Part shown: piece by piece, positions 14,520 to 22,978 of the stretch
Numbering within the stretch: the stretch's first letter is position 1
How the letters are laid out: every line of letters starts with the position of its first letter
NCBI RefSeq assembly: GCF_003143855.1
Contig: NZ_QFRK01000024.1
Span: 1-64,000 of the forward strand
Source of the DNA: Streptomyces sp. NWU339
Lineage (GTDB): Bacteria > Actinomycetota > Actinomycetes > Streptomycetales > Streptomycetaceae
Reading direction: 5' to 3'
Length of the DNA: 64,000 bases
The notes under the pieces: model-generated
Databases searched by the model: none
Told to the model about the DNA's origin: nothing
The model's input: the letters and a program-made list of their open reading frames with translations, nothing else
Made by a program: the position numbers and the translations under genes

Positions 14520-17411
14520 GTGAGGCGGAAAACGACGAGCCACGCATCGCGGCCGGGGGGACAATTCACCTCTCCACCGCGGGCCGCGGAATCGCCCACG
14601 CAGGTCACTGGTGAGGACACGCCCAAGGGCAGCACAAGCCGATTCACCCCCGGGAACTGGCGCATGCCCACCCGGCTCAACGCGATCCTGTTCCTGCCGG
14701 TAGTGGTCTGTCTGGTGATGGGGACGGTCCAGATCCAGGGATCGTTCCGCGACTGGCAGGCGGCGGTCACCGCGGGGAAGACCGCCCGCGTGGTCGAGGC
14801 GGCTTTCGTCTACGGCCACCGCCTGCAGGAAGAGCGCGACGTGTCCGTCGAGCCCCTGCTGCGCGCGGCCAAGGACGACCAGCGCGTCGTCGAAGCCCGT
14901 GTGGCCACCGACAAGGCGGCCGAGGACTTCCACGCCGTGGTGGAGGACGCGCCGGAAACGGAAACCCTCAACCGCCGCCTCGACGCCTTCCTCGAGCAGG
15001 AATCGAAGCTCGATGACCTCCGCGCCGCCGCTTACACCGGCGCTCTCAAGGGCGTCGAGACCGAAGAGGGATACCTCGCCCTTCAGCACCCCCTGCTGGA
15101 GCTCTCCAACGAACTCGGTCCGGGCACCACCGACGTCACCGGGTACGGCCGCACCCTCTACGCCATCTCGATGTCCAAGAGCGCGATCTCCCTTCAGCGC
15201 GCCATCGGTATGCACCTTCTGGTCAACGGGCCGGACGCCGCGGATGCCGCCGAACAACGCGTCGCTCTGACCTCGTACGCCTATCTCGAGGGGATCGCCA
15301 CCCACGAGTACCTCTCGGGCGGCAGGGAGGAGGACATCACCGCGCTGGAGGAGGCGCAGAGGCAGCTCAAGGCCGAGGCCGGGACCAGGGCGGAGGAAGC
15401 CGCGGCCGAAGCGAAGGCGAACGGTGAGGAGTCCGTGGCCCCGCCGGCCCCCGACAAGGCCCTCGCGCTCCTAGCCGCGCCGGACGCCACCAGGGCGACA
15501 CTGGCCGCGCAGGCTGTCACCCCCGAGTCGTGGTGGGCCACCACCACTGCCGAGTTCGAGGCTTACAGGACCATCGAGACGGAGCTCATCGACAATGCCG
15601 TGAAAAGGACCTCCGACCTCGACGGCGAGGCGAATCGTGAGGCCATCGCCACGGCGACCGTCGTCCTGGTCGGTCTGCTCGTCACCTCCTTCATCGCCGG
15701 ACTCATGGCCCGGCAGATGAGCCGCTCCATGCTCCGGCTGCGGTCGGCCGCCCTCGACGTCGCGGAGCAGCGGCTGCCGATGCTCGTCGACCAGCTCTCC
15801 CGCACGGATCCGGGCCGGGTCGACACCCGGGTCGAGCCCATCCCGATCACGACGACCGACGAAATCGGCGAGGTCGCCCGCGCGTTCGACCAGGTGCACC
15901 GCGAGGCGGTCCGCCTCGCTGCCGAGCAGGCACTGTTGCGGGGCAACGTCAACGCGATCTTCACCAATCTGTCGCGCCGCAACCAGTCCCTGATCGAGGG
16001 GCAGTTGACCCTCATCACGGATCTGGAGAACAACGAGGCCGATCCGGACCAGCTGGAACACCTCTTCAAGCTGGACCACCTCGCGACCCGGATGCGCCGC
16101 AACGGAGAGAACCTCCTCGTCCTCGCGGGCGAGGAGCCCGGCCGCCGCTGGGACCAGCCGATCCCGCTGGTCGACGTCCTCCGCGCCGCCGCCTCCGAGG
16201 TGGAACAGTACGAGCGCGTCGAACTCGCGGGTGTGCCGGAGGCGGAGATCCACGGCCGCGCCGTGTCGGACCTCGTGCACCTGCTCGCCGAGCTGATGGA
16301 GAACGCCACCACGTTCTCCTCGCCCCAGAACAAGGTCCTCGTCGCCGCGACGCGCCTGCCCGACGGCCGGATCATGATCGAGATACACGACAAGGGCATC
16401 GGCCTCACCCCCGAGGACTTCGCGGACATCAACCACCGTTTGGCGAAACCGCCGATCGTGGACGCGGAGATCTCGCAGCACATGGGACTGTACGTCGTCG
16501 GCCGGCTCTCCGGCCGTCACGGGATTCGCGTCCAGCTGCGCCCCTCCGGCGAGCAGGCCGGCACGACGTCGCTGGTCATGCTGCCGGAGGCGATCACTCA
16601 TGGTGGCGGCGGCGATCAGGTCATGGGGGGCGCGGAATTCACCGTCGCCTCCATCATCCCGGAACAGCAGTCCCACGAGGCTCCTCCCCAGCGGACGGCG
16701 GCCGAACTCGGCTTCGACGACAGTCGCTACACCGCCGACGGGCCGCAGGACCTCCGGGAACTCGACCCGGTCGGGCGTTCGTTGCTGCGCGAGGAGCTGC
16801 GTGCGGCTCTGGAGGCGACGCAGAACCAGAGGGGCGGAGGTCGTCCGGCGTTCCGCGAAGAGGCCAGGCAGCCCTCCGCGTACCAGGAGCCCGGTCCGTA
16901 TCAGGGCCGGCAGCCCGGTCACCCTGCCCCTGTGTTCGATGCCCAGGCGGGTGCGTACGGCGCTCGGTCTGCCCATGACGGCAGTGCGGCCGACTACGGC
17001 GACAGGGAAAGCCACGAAGGGGCCGGCGGCCATGGCGACCGCACCGGCCATGAAGGACGGCTCGCCCACGACGGTCAGTACGTCCCCGTACAGAACGGCC
17101 ACCACGGCGACGGCTACCCGGCCGACGGCTACCGGGAACAGCGGCCTCCCACGCCGGACGCCTACACCGGCCGGGGCGAACCGTCGCATCGGGGCGAGTG
17201 GCAGGACTCGAGCGGCTACGGCAACGCGTACATGTCCACGTCCGGCACGGAAGCGGCAACCGGTCCGGGAGGAGCCGAATCGGCCGCGGAACACGCAGGG
17301 TTCCCGCCTCCGGCTGTCCCGAGCACCGTCCACGAGGTGACCGACGTCGGCCTTCCTCGCCGGAACAGCGCGGCAGGGCCCGACGATGCCACCCATCGAG
17401 GGGGCCGGTAG
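14520..17411 (+). CDS. CvnA-like sensor histidine kinase with nitrate/nitrite-sensing (NIT) type domain
   Basis: 963 residues from GTG 14520, chosen because VRRKTTS...FTPGNWRMPTRLNAIL matches the usual start of the family. Order: membrane segment at about 50-68, extracellular helical NIT-type sensor to about 370, second membrane segment at about 376-396, HAMP-like linker, dimerisation region with the His in LFKLDHLATRMRRNGENLLVL (about 517), and HATPase with ELMENATTFS and IHDKGIGLTPED; then a long disordered Gly/Tyr/His-rich tail. Relatives begin conservons followed by roadblock, DUF742 and GTPase genes; none are here. The tail seems to continue in another frame after the stop (see next entry). 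Confidence 0.85.
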   Translation: MRRKTTSHASRPGGQFTSPPRAAESPTQVTGEDTPKGSTSRFTPGNWRMPTRLNAILFLPVVVCLVMGTVQIQGSFRDWQAAVTAGKTARVVEAAFVYGHRLQEERDVSVEPLLRAAKDDQRVVEARVATDKAAEDFHAVVEDAPETETLNRRLDAFLEQESKLDDLRAAAYTGALKGVETEEGYLALQHPLLELSNELGPGTTDVTGYGRTLYAISMSKSAISLQRAIGMHLLVNGPDAADAAEQRVALTSYAYLEGIATHEYLSGGREEDITALEEAQRQLKAEAGTRAEEAAAEAKANGEESVAPPAPDKALALLAAPDATRATLAAQAVTPESWWATTTAEFEAYRTIETELIDNAVKRTSDLDGEANREAIATATVVLVGLLVTSFIAGLMARQMSRSMLRLRSAALDVAEQRLPMLVDQLSRTDPGRVDTRVEPIPITTTDEIGEVARAFDQVHREAVRLAAEQALLRGNVNAIFTNLSRRNQSLIEGQLTLITDLENNEADPDQLEHLFKLDHLATRMRRNGENLLVLAGEEPGRRWDQPIPLVDVLRAAASEVEQYERVELAGVPEAEIHGRAVSDLVHLLAELMENATTFSSPQNKVLVAATRLPDGRIMIEIHDKGIGLTPEDFADINHRLAKPPIVDAEISQHMGLYVVGRLSGRHGIRVQLRPSGEQAGTTSLVMLPEAITHGGGGDQVMGGAEFTVASIIPEQQSHEAPPQRTAAELGFDDSRYTADGPQDLRELDPVGRSLLREELRAALEATQNQRGGGRPAFREEARQPSAYQEPGPYQGRQPGHPAPVFDAQAGAYGARSAHDGSAADYGDRESHEGAGGHGDRTGHEGRLAHDGQYVPVQNGHHGDGYPADGYREQRPPTPDAYTGRGEPSHRGEWQDSSGYGNAYMSTSGTEAATGPGGAESAAEHAGFPPPAVPSTVHEVTDVGLPRRNSAAGPDDATHRGGR

Positions 17412-17679
17412 GAGCCGCCGCAGTCGGCGCGCAGGCCACGACTCCCCGCTCGGTGGGGAAGAGAACGACCTGCGCTCGGCCAATGACGAGCGCCAGGAGC
17501 GGGCGGAGCGGCTCAAGCGGCCGAAGGTCGGCGGGGTTACCGCCTCCGGCCTGCCGCGCCGGGTCCCGAAGGCCGATCCGGTCGAGGGCGCGGCGGAGCA
17601 CACTCCGCAGGGCGGCCGCCCCCTGGTGATCGACAAACCCGACGACCATTCCGACCCCAAGGCCACCGGCTCAACCTGA
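17412..17679 (+). pseudogene. Out-of-frame continuation of the kinase C-terminus
   Basis: Directly after the kinase stop a +1 frame, open from 17386, reads NDLRSANDERQERAERLKRP, KVGGVTASGLPRRVPKADPV and so on to 17679, with high-GC coding bias. GLPRR-V-PKA is the motif that closes many CvnA-like kinases, and GLPRR also occurs shortly before the stop in the first frame. I read this as the native tail displaced by a one-base indel near 17390-17411. A genuine frameshift, a sequencing error or a separate small gene are all possible. Confidence 0.5.
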
Positions 17680-17897
17680 CAACACCTTCTCCGTCCCGAC
17701 GACAGCACCACCCGACCCGGAGAAGTGGAACCCGGCGCCCATTGGATGCGACAACCGGGCCGTCGGCCTGCCCGCCATCAGCCACAGAAAGCAAAACGGT
17801 CCGCCGACTCCGTCGACAGACCGTCATGCAAGATCGAGGCTGGACTTCCGCACATTCGTTTTGGCCGGCGACAGGCCTGGCATCGGGCGTGTACACA

Positions 17898-17915
17898 CGA
17901 AGCGGTTCCGCTTCG
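17898..17915. promoter_or_regulatory. Perfect palindrome immediately upstream of a tiny membrane ORF
   Basis: CGAAGCGGTTCCGCTTCG, 18 bp, ends six bases before an ATG at 17921; the GGAG that could serve as its ribosome binding site touches the palindrome. In RNA it forms a stable hairpin (8-bp stem if the loop is TT) that could limit translation. Confidence 0.5.
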
Positions 17916-17938
17916 GAGACATGAAAGGGGATGAAGTC

Positions 17939-18025
17939 ATGACTCTCGTGTATGTGTTCTTCGTCGTCATGTTGTTCGCGGGGTTCCTCATTGTGTGGAT
18001 GATGGGAAGGTCCGGTAAAAAGTGA
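17939..18025 (+). CDS. Very small membrane protein, 28 aa
   Basis: ATG 17939 follows AAAGGGG at a suitable distance; an in-frame ATG at 17921 would give 34 residues. The peptide is one hydrophobic helix (TLVYVFFVVMLFAGFLIVWM) followed by a basic tail, MGRSGKK. This is the form of single-pass small proteins such as KdpF-like subunits, type I toxins or membrane-protein regulators. I do not recognise a family. It has codons rich in T and G that differ from the neighbours, and lies between the broken kinase tail and a transposase remnant. Translation is inferred from the ribosome binding site only. Confidence 0.5.
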   Translation: MTLVYVFFVVMLFAGFLIVWMMGRSGKK

Positions 18026-18038
18026 GTGCTTTTCCATC

Positions 18039-18190
18039 TCACGCTGACGCGTGGTGAAGAACGAGAAAAGTCTTCACGATGCCGGTGATGCGGTGGGTGC
18101 TGCAGCGGAGTTTCCGCAGCAGGCGCCGGCCCTTGAGAGTGGCCATGGCCTGCTCGCCGCCCAGCGCAAGGAATGCGCTCTCATCTGCAG
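18039..18190 (-). mobile_element. 3' remnant of an IS5-type transposase gene
   Basis: The minus strand reads ESAFLALGGEQAMATLKGRR then LLRKLRCSTHRITGIVKTFL-VLHHASA and stops at 18039. This matches the C-terminal helices of Streptomyces IS5-family transposases (…ALGEQAMATLK-WRLLRKLRCS-RITDIV-AVL…). Upstream of about 18190 the frame is broken and the catalytic DDE region is absent. No terminal inverted repeats could be identified. It marks a past insertion next to the kinase. Confidence 0.65.
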
Positions 18191-18460
18191 CGAGAAGGGT
18201 GCCCGCTGGGGCGGACGCCCCCTTTCGCCGGCAGTCCGACGCCGCTTGACGGTCAGCGACTCAGAAGTCTCGGAAGGTGCCGTCGTCGTCGACGGGGCGG
18301 GCGGACTCCTCGAAATCCACGATCCGTCCTCATTCTTCACCTCGCCTGCTCAAACGAAGGCCGAAAACGGCTCAGTACCGCCAACCCGATGAATCAGCCG
18401 GACTTCACCGTCTCCGCCCCGCGCGAAGACCGACGACCGCCTCACTGGCGAGGACGGGCA
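18191..18460. other. No recognisable gene
   Basis: About 270 bp between the transposase remnant and the UPF0303 gene. Open frames exist on both strands but none shows family likeness. It may be further decayed insertion-sequence DNA. Confidence 0.4.
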
Positions 18461-18982
18461 TCAGTCGGCCAGGAAGTGTTCCAGTGCTTCCACCACGAGC
18501 TGGTGGTCCTGGAGTTGGGGGAGGCCCGAGACGGTCACCGCGCCGATCACGCCGACGCCCTCGACGGTGATCGGGAACGAACCCCCGTGGGCCGCGTAGG
18601 TGTCGGGGTCCAGGCGCGAGGACTCCTCGAACGTCGTGCCCTTGGCCCGGTGCCGGGCGCCCACCAGGTACGACGCGGAGCCGTACCGCTCGACGACCCG
18701 GCGCTTGCGGGCGATCCAGGCGTCGTTGTCGGGGCTGGAACCGGGGAGGGCGGCGTGGAAGAGCTGCTGGCCCGCGCGGTGGATGTCGATGGCGACGGGG
18801 GCGTCGCGCACCCGGGCCAGGTCGACGAGGAACGAGCCCAGTTCCCAGGCGTCCTCGTAACTGAACTGCTGGAAGACCAGGCGGCGTTCCTGCGCCTCCA
18901 GTTCTTCCAGGCTCGGCTCTTCCACGCTCGGTGTTCCCGCAGTCGCCTCTTCCTCGCGGGGGGCGGGTTCGGGTCGGGTCAC
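18461..18982 (-). CDS. UPF0303 / heme-degrading-domain-like protein
   Basis: 173 residues, GTG start overlapping the stop of the upstream oxidoreductase (GTGA), so the two are co-translated. The core (LEAQERRLVFQQFSYEDAWELGSFLVDLA, PVAIDIHRAGQQLFHAALPG, NDAWIARKRRVVERYG, GTTFEESSRLDP, AAHGGSFPI, VTVSGLPQLQDHQLVVEAL) matches UPF0303, which shares the fold of GlcG/HbpS proteins. Those bind heme or cobalamin, and some act extracellularly, but a biochemical role for UPF0303 is not established. Pairing with a sugar-type oxidoreductase is common. Confidence 0.82.
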   Translation of the reverse strand: MTRPEPAPREEEATAGTPSVEEPSLEELEAQERRLVFQQFSYEDAWELGSFLVDLARVRDAPVAIDIHRAGQQLFHAALPGSSPDNDAWIARKRRVVERYGSASYLVGARHRAKGTTFEESSRLDPDTYAAHGGSFPITVEGVGVIGAVTVSGLPQLQDHQLVVEALEHFLAD

Positions 18983-20052
18983 AGTGTCACCGTCACTTTC
19001 TCGTCGGCCGAGCGCCGGGCCGCCTCCAGGACGTCCAGGGCGGCGGCGGCCTCGCGCGCGGTCACCGGGTTGGGGCCGGCCTCCCGGAGGGCCTTCGCCA
19101 CGGCCGTGTAGTAGGCGGGGTAGTCGCCGGGGAGGGTCGGCTCGGGGCGCCCGCCGCCGGTCACCGGGGACTCCCCGGAACCGACGCGGCCCCACAGCTC
19201 CTCCGGCTCGGTGCCCCAGTCGGAACCGGCGCCGGGGCGCAGGCCGTCGCGCAGGGCGGCCTCCTGGGGGTCGAGGCCATGCTTGACGTAGCCCGCCTTC
19301 GAGCCCAGGACGCGGAAGCGCGGGCCGAGCTGGGCCGTGGTCGCGGAGACGTAGAGGTGGGAGCGGACGCCGCTCGCGTGGGTGAGGGCGATGAAGGTGT
19401 CGTCGTCGGTGCGCGCGCCCTCGCGGCGGATGTCCACCTCGGCGTAAACGGAGGCCACCGGGCCGAAGAGGACCAGGGCCTGGTCGACGACATGGCTGCC
19501 GAGGTCGTAGAGCAGACCGCCGATCTCCGCGGGGTCGCCGGACTCGCGCCAGCCGCCCTTGAGCTGCGGCCGCCAGCGCTCGAAACGGGACTCGAACCGG
19601 TACACATCGCCGAGTGTGCCCTCGGACACCAGTTTGCGCAGGGTGAGGAAGTCGTTGTCCCAGCGGCGGTTCTGGAAGACGGAGAGGAGCAGACCGCTCT
19701 CCTCGGCGAGCGCCGCCAGCTCACGGGCCTCGGCGGCCGTGCCGGCGACGGGCTTGTCGACGACGACCGGCAGACCGGCCTTCAGGGCGGTGGTGGCGAG
19801 CGGGACGTGCGTCCTGTTCGGCGACGCGACGACGATCAGGTCCAGCTCGGCGGCGCGCTCGAACAGCTCGTCCGGCGTCGCCGCGAGGCGGACGTCCGGG
19901 AACTCGGCGCGGGCCTGCTGCTGCCGCTCGGGGTTCGAGGTGACCACCGTGTCGAGCGCGAGGCCCTCGGTCGCGGCGATCAGCGGGGCGTGGAACACGG
20001 AGCCCGCGAGGCCGTAGCCGACGAGGCCGACGCGGAGGGGAGTGCCAGTCAT
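18979..20052 (-). CDS. Gfo/Idh/MocA-family NAD(P)-dependent oxidoreductase
   Basis: 357 residues. The N-terminal Rossmann fold has GLVGYGLAGSVFHAPLI, and the family's EKP-like motif appears as VVVDKPVAGTAAEA with the catalytic Lys near residue 97; GGLLYDLGSHVVDQAL carries the conserved active-site His/Asp region of the C-terminal sheet. Such enzymes oxidise or epimerise sugars, inositols or amino sugars. It is transcribed away from a ROK regulator with a palindromic site between them, which suggests sugar-responsive control. Confidence 0.88.
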   Translation of the reverse strand: MTGTPLRVGLVGYGLAGSVFHAPLIAATEGLALDTVVTSNPERQQQARAEFPDVRLAATPDELFERAAELDLIVVASPNRTHVPLATTALKAGLPVVVDKPVAGTAAEARELAALAEESGLLLSVFQNRRWDNDFLTLRKLVSEGTLGDVYRFESRFERWRPQLKGGWRESGDPAEIGGLLYDLGSHVVDQALVLFGPVASVYAEVDIRREGARTDDDTFIALTHASGVRSHLYVSATTAQLGPRFRVLGSKAGYVKHGLDPQEAALRDGLRPGAGSDWGTEPEELWGRVGSGESPVTGGGRPEPTLPGDYPAYYTAVAKALREAGPNPVTAREAAAALDVLEAARRSADEKVTVTL

Positions 20053-20059
20053 GCCCCTA

Positions 20060-20082
20060 CTTTCGCAACGCTGTTGCCAAAG
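20060..20082. promoter_or_regulatory. Operator between oxidoreductase and ROK regulator
   Basis: CTTTCGCAAC-GCT-GTTGCCAAAG: two 10-bp arms with one mismatch, centred 8-20 bp upstream of the oxidoreductase start and 26-48 bp before the ROK gene. Length and symmetry are typical of ROK/NagC-type dimer sites, and it would cover the oxidoreductase leader. Confidence 0.65.
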
Positions 20083-20107
20083 TGCAAGCACGGGGGAGAA
20101 TGGGCGG

Positions 20108-21292
20108 GTGAACAGGACGTACGGCGGTATGCGGGGCGGGGCGGGGACGACCGGTACGGCGGTCGTGCCGGGCGCGACGGGCGGGGTCAATCTGCTCGCC
20201 CTGCGCAGCCACAACGCCGCGCTCGTGCTCGACCTGCTGCGGACCGCCGGGGCGGAGGGCATCAGCCGGCTGGAGCTCGCCGAGCGGACCGGTCTCACCC
20301 CGCAGGCGGTCAGCAAGATCACCGCCCGGCTGCGGGCGGAGGGGCTCGCGGCGGACGCGGGACGCCGGGCCTCCACCGGGGGCAAGCCCCGGACGGTGCT
20401 GCGGCTGGTGCCGGAGGCGGGGCACGCGGTGGGCGTGCACCTGGACCGGGACGAACTGCGGGCCGTCCTGGTCGACCTCGACGGGACGGTCGTGGGGGAG
20501 CGGAGCGCCCCCCTGGACCTGGGGGCGGGGGCGGAGGCGGTACTCGCCGGGGTGGCGGGAGTCGTCGAGGGGCTGTGGACCGCCAAGGACGGGACCGCCG
20601 GGGACGGAGCCGGCACCGGCGTACGGGTGCCGCCCCGGCCCGCCCTGCTGGGTGCCGGAGTCGCCCTGCCCGGGCCGCTCGACCACGCCCGGGGCGTGCT
20701 GCACCGGGTGACCGGGTTTCCCGAGTGGGACGGGTACCCGCTGCGGGACGCGCTGTCGGAACGGCTCGGCGTGCCGGTCGTCGTCGACAAGGACACCAAC
20801 GCGGCGGCGCTGGGCCTGGCCGTCGACGGCGAGGGCGGCTCCTTCGCCTATCTGCACCTCGGTACGGGGCTCGGGGCCGGGTTGGTGATCGGTGGCAGCG
20901 TGCACCGGGGGCCGCGGACCGGGGCGGGGGAGTTCGGACACCAGGTCGTCCAGTTGGACGGGCCGCGCTGCGGTTGCGGCGACCGCGGCTGCGTCGAGGC
21001 GCTGTGCCTGGCCGCCGTGGCGCGGGGCGACACGGACGAGGCGGCGCGGGTGCTGGGCGTCGGCGCGGCGAACCTGGTGGGCCTGCTCGACATCGACCGC
21101 GTCCTGCTCGGCGGCCGCACGATCGAGGCCGCCCCGGAGGCGTTCGTGCGGGGAGTACGCGCGGTGCTGGACACCCGGGCCCGGCGCACGGGGGACACGG
21201 CCGTGCCGGTACGGGTCGCCTCCGGGGGCGGGGTCGCCGAGGGGGCGGCCCAGTCGGTACTGGCGCCGGTGTTCGGACGGGGGGACGGGTAA
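20108..21292 (+). CDS. ROK-family transcriptional regulator
   Basis: 394 residues from GTG 20108 (GGGGGAGAA precedes it). An N-terminal winged helix (NAALVLDLLRTAGAEGISRLELAERTGLTPQAVSKITARLRAEG) is joined to a ROK sugar-kinase-like domain with VDKDTNAAALG, the LHLGTGLGAGLVIGG loop and the zinc signature CGCGDRGCVEALC. It probably represses the divergent oxidoreductase and UPF0303 genes in the absence of a sugar or sugar phosphate. An insertion of about 20 Gly/Thr-rich residues (TAKDGTAGDGAGTGV) interrupts the kinase-like domain. Confidence 0.88.
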   Translation: MNRTYGGMRGGAGTTGTAVVPGATGGVNLLALRSHNAALVLDLLRTAGAEGISRLELAERTGLTPQAVSKITARLRAEGLAADAGRRASTGGKPRTVLRLVPEAGHAVGVHLDRDELRAVLVDLDGTVVGERSAPLDLGAGAEAVLAGVAGVVEGLWTAKDGTAGDGAGTGVRVPPRPALLGAGVALPGPLDHARGVLHRVTGFPEWDGYPLRDALSERLGVPVVVDKDTNAAALGLAVDGEGGSFAYLHLGTGLGAGLVIGGSVHRGPRTGAGEFGHQVVQLDGPRCGCGDRGCVEALCLAAVARGDTDEAARVLGVGAANLVGLLDIDRVLLGGRTIEAAPEAFVRGVRAVLDTRARRTGDTAVPVRVASGGGVAEGAAQSVLAPVFGRGDG

Positions 21293-21412
21293 CCGGAAAG
21301 CAGGGGGGCGGAGGGGGTGCGCTGCTCCGAGCGGGGGGAATCGTGGGGCCGTGCGGGGGTGTTCGGGCGTGTCGCCGTGGTGTCCGCCCGCCGATCGGCA
21401 AGGTCATACGGC

Positions 21413-22123
21413 ATGCGACTCCGCACACCCGCGTCCCTCTTCCTGGCGGTGCTGGCCGCCGTTCTTCCCACCGCGGCCCAGGCCCGGACGGAAGCACCGC
21501 CGCCGACCTGCGCCGCCGAGGACGACGCCGACTTCCCCCTCACCGCCCGTATCCACGGCGGCCCGGACACCTACACGGCCGGCGGCGGCTACGGCACCTG
21601 GTACCTCCAGCTCACCAACACCACCGACCGCTCCTGCGGCGACATCCATCCGGTCGTCGTACTCGTCGACGAGAAGCGGGAGTTGCGGGCCTCGCAGCCG
21701 GTGCTGGAGTTCTACGCGCCGGACCGGGAACAGCCGCACCCCGTCCGCTTCGAGACCACCGACGAGGACGAACTCGTCGGCGCCTTCGTCGACGAGTACG
21801 CGGGCTTCGCGGGGTTCACCGTCGAGCCCGGCCGGACCTTCACCGTGCAGGTACGGCTCGCGCTCACGTCCGACGCCGTGGCGGGCGAGGTCGTCGCCAA
21901 GGCCGCCGTCGTCCAGCGGCGCGAGGACGACGGCGACTGGGTCGGGCAGTCGGACGACTACCGGTTCCGGATCGAGCCGGCGTCCGGCAAGGAAGCCGGT
22001 GCCACCGGCCCCGAAGAGCTCGCCCGTACCGGTGTCGGCACCGCCGGGCCGCTCCTGACCGTTGCCGCGGTGGCCCTGCTCACTGGGGGACTGACGAGGG
22101 CGCCGGCCCGTCGGCGCCGCTGA
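21413..22123 (+). CDS. Exported protein with LARTG cell-wall sorting-type signal
   Basis: 236 residues: Sec signal (LRTPASLFLAVLAAVLPTAAQA), an extracellular immunoglobulin-like beta domain (about 30-190), and a C-terminal ELARTGVGTAGPLLTVAAVALLTGG followed by RRRR. LAxTG-hydrophobic-positive is the sorting signal recognised by Streptomyces sortases, mainly class E; a class F sortase is encoded 1.7 kb away. It is therefore probably anchored to the cell wall. Ligand unknown. Confidence 0.78.
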   Translation: MRLRTPASLFLAVLAAVLPTAAQARTEAPPPTCAAEDDADFPLTARIHGGPDTYTAGGGYGTWYLQLTNTTDRSCGDIHPVVVLVDEKRELRASQPVLEFYAPDREQPHPVRFETTDEDELVGAFVDEYAGFAGFTVEPGRTFTVQVRLALTSDAVAGEVVAKAAVVQRREDDGDWVGQSDDYRFRIEPASGKEAGATGPEELARTGVGTAGPLLTVAAVALLTGGLTRAPARRRR

Positions 22124-22130
22124 GACCGTC

Positions 22131-22910
22131 TCAGACGAGGTCCACCAGGTCCGCGATCGACTCCACGATTCTGGTCGGTCGATACGGGTACTGGTCGATG
22201 TCGCCCTTCGCCGTCAGTCCCGTGAGGACGAGGAAGGTCGCCATTCCGGCTTCGAGCCCGGCCAGCACATCCGTGTCCATCCGGTCGCCGATCATGGCAC
22301 TGGTCTCCGAGTGCGCGCCGATGACGTTGAGGCCGGTTCGCATCATCAGAGGGTTCGGCTTACCCACAAAGTACGGCTCCTTCCCTGTGGCTTTCGTGAT
22401 CAGCGCAGCCACGGAACCCGTTGCGGGCAGTGCTCCCTCGGGAGACGGTCCGGTGTTGTCCGGGTTGGTGGCGATGAACCGGGCTCCGCTGTCGATCAGA
22501 CGGATGGCCTTCGTCAGAGCCTCGAATGAGTAAGTACGAGTCTCACCCAGGATCACGAAATCGGGGTCGGTATCGGTCATGACGTAGCCCGCGTCGTGCA
22601 GGGCCGTCGTCAGGCCTGCCTCGCCGATGACGTAGGCCGTACCTCCGGGGTGCTGCGTGTCCAAGAAGGTTGCCGTGGCCAAAGCGGAGGTCCAGATGTT
22701 CTCGACCGGCACGTCGAGCCCGATCCGGTTCAGGCGTGCGTGCAGGTCCCGGGCCGTGTAGATCGAGTTATTGGTGAGGACGAGGAACGGTCGCCCCGAG
22801 TCGCGCAGCTTCCTGATGAAGGCGTCCGCCCCGGGCACCGGGACCCCTTCATGCATCAGCACCCCATCCATGTCGGTGAGCCACGATTCAATGGGCTTGC
22901 GCTCTGTCAT
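22131..22910 (-). CDS. HAD-IIA hydrolase (NagD-like phosphatase)
   Basis: 259 residues. Motif I is WLTDMDGVLMHEG (DxD), motif II LVLTNNSIYTARDL, motif III is around the Lys in YFVGKPNPLMMRTGL, and motif IV is MIGDRMDTDVLAGLEAG; the large C2 cap between them identifies the IIA subfamily. It would dephosphorylate small phosphates such as nucleoside or sugar phosphates. Its stop is seven bases from the stop of the convergent surface-protein gene; the two stops form a CTGAGAC-C-GTCTCAG palindrome. Its GC content is lower than average here. Confidence 0.88.
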   Translation of the reverse strand: MTERKPIESWLTDMDGVLMHEGVPVPGADAFIRKLRDSGRPFLVLTNNSIYTARDLHARLNRIGLDVPVENIWTSALATATFLDTQHPGGTAYVIGEAGLTTALHDAGYVMTDTDPDFVILGETRTYSFEALTKAIRLIDSGARFIATNPDNTGPSPEGALPATGSVAALITKATGKEPYFVGKPNPLMMRTGLNVIGAHSETSAMIGDRMDTDVLAGLEAGMATFLVLTGLTAKGDIDQYPYRPTRIVESIADLVDLV

Positions 22911-22978
22911 GGGGATGGACTCCTACCGTACGTAAACCATGGGATGACTCATGCTATGCAGTCGCTCCTGTGCCGGGA

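Noticed and set aside
15471..17711. A 746-codon frame antisense to the histidine kinase
   Set aside because: Composition is that of an antisense shadow and the plus-strand kinase motifs are unambiguous.
22120..22134. CTGAGAC-C-GTCTCAG palindrome as operator
   Set aside because: It is formed by the facing stop codons of two convergent genes; at most a weak terminator.
18931..22533. A 1200-codon open frame on the plus strand
   Set aside because: It runs antisense to the oxidoreductase and out of frame with the ROK and surface-protein genes; it is a GC-bias shadow with Arg/Gly/Pro-rich noise.
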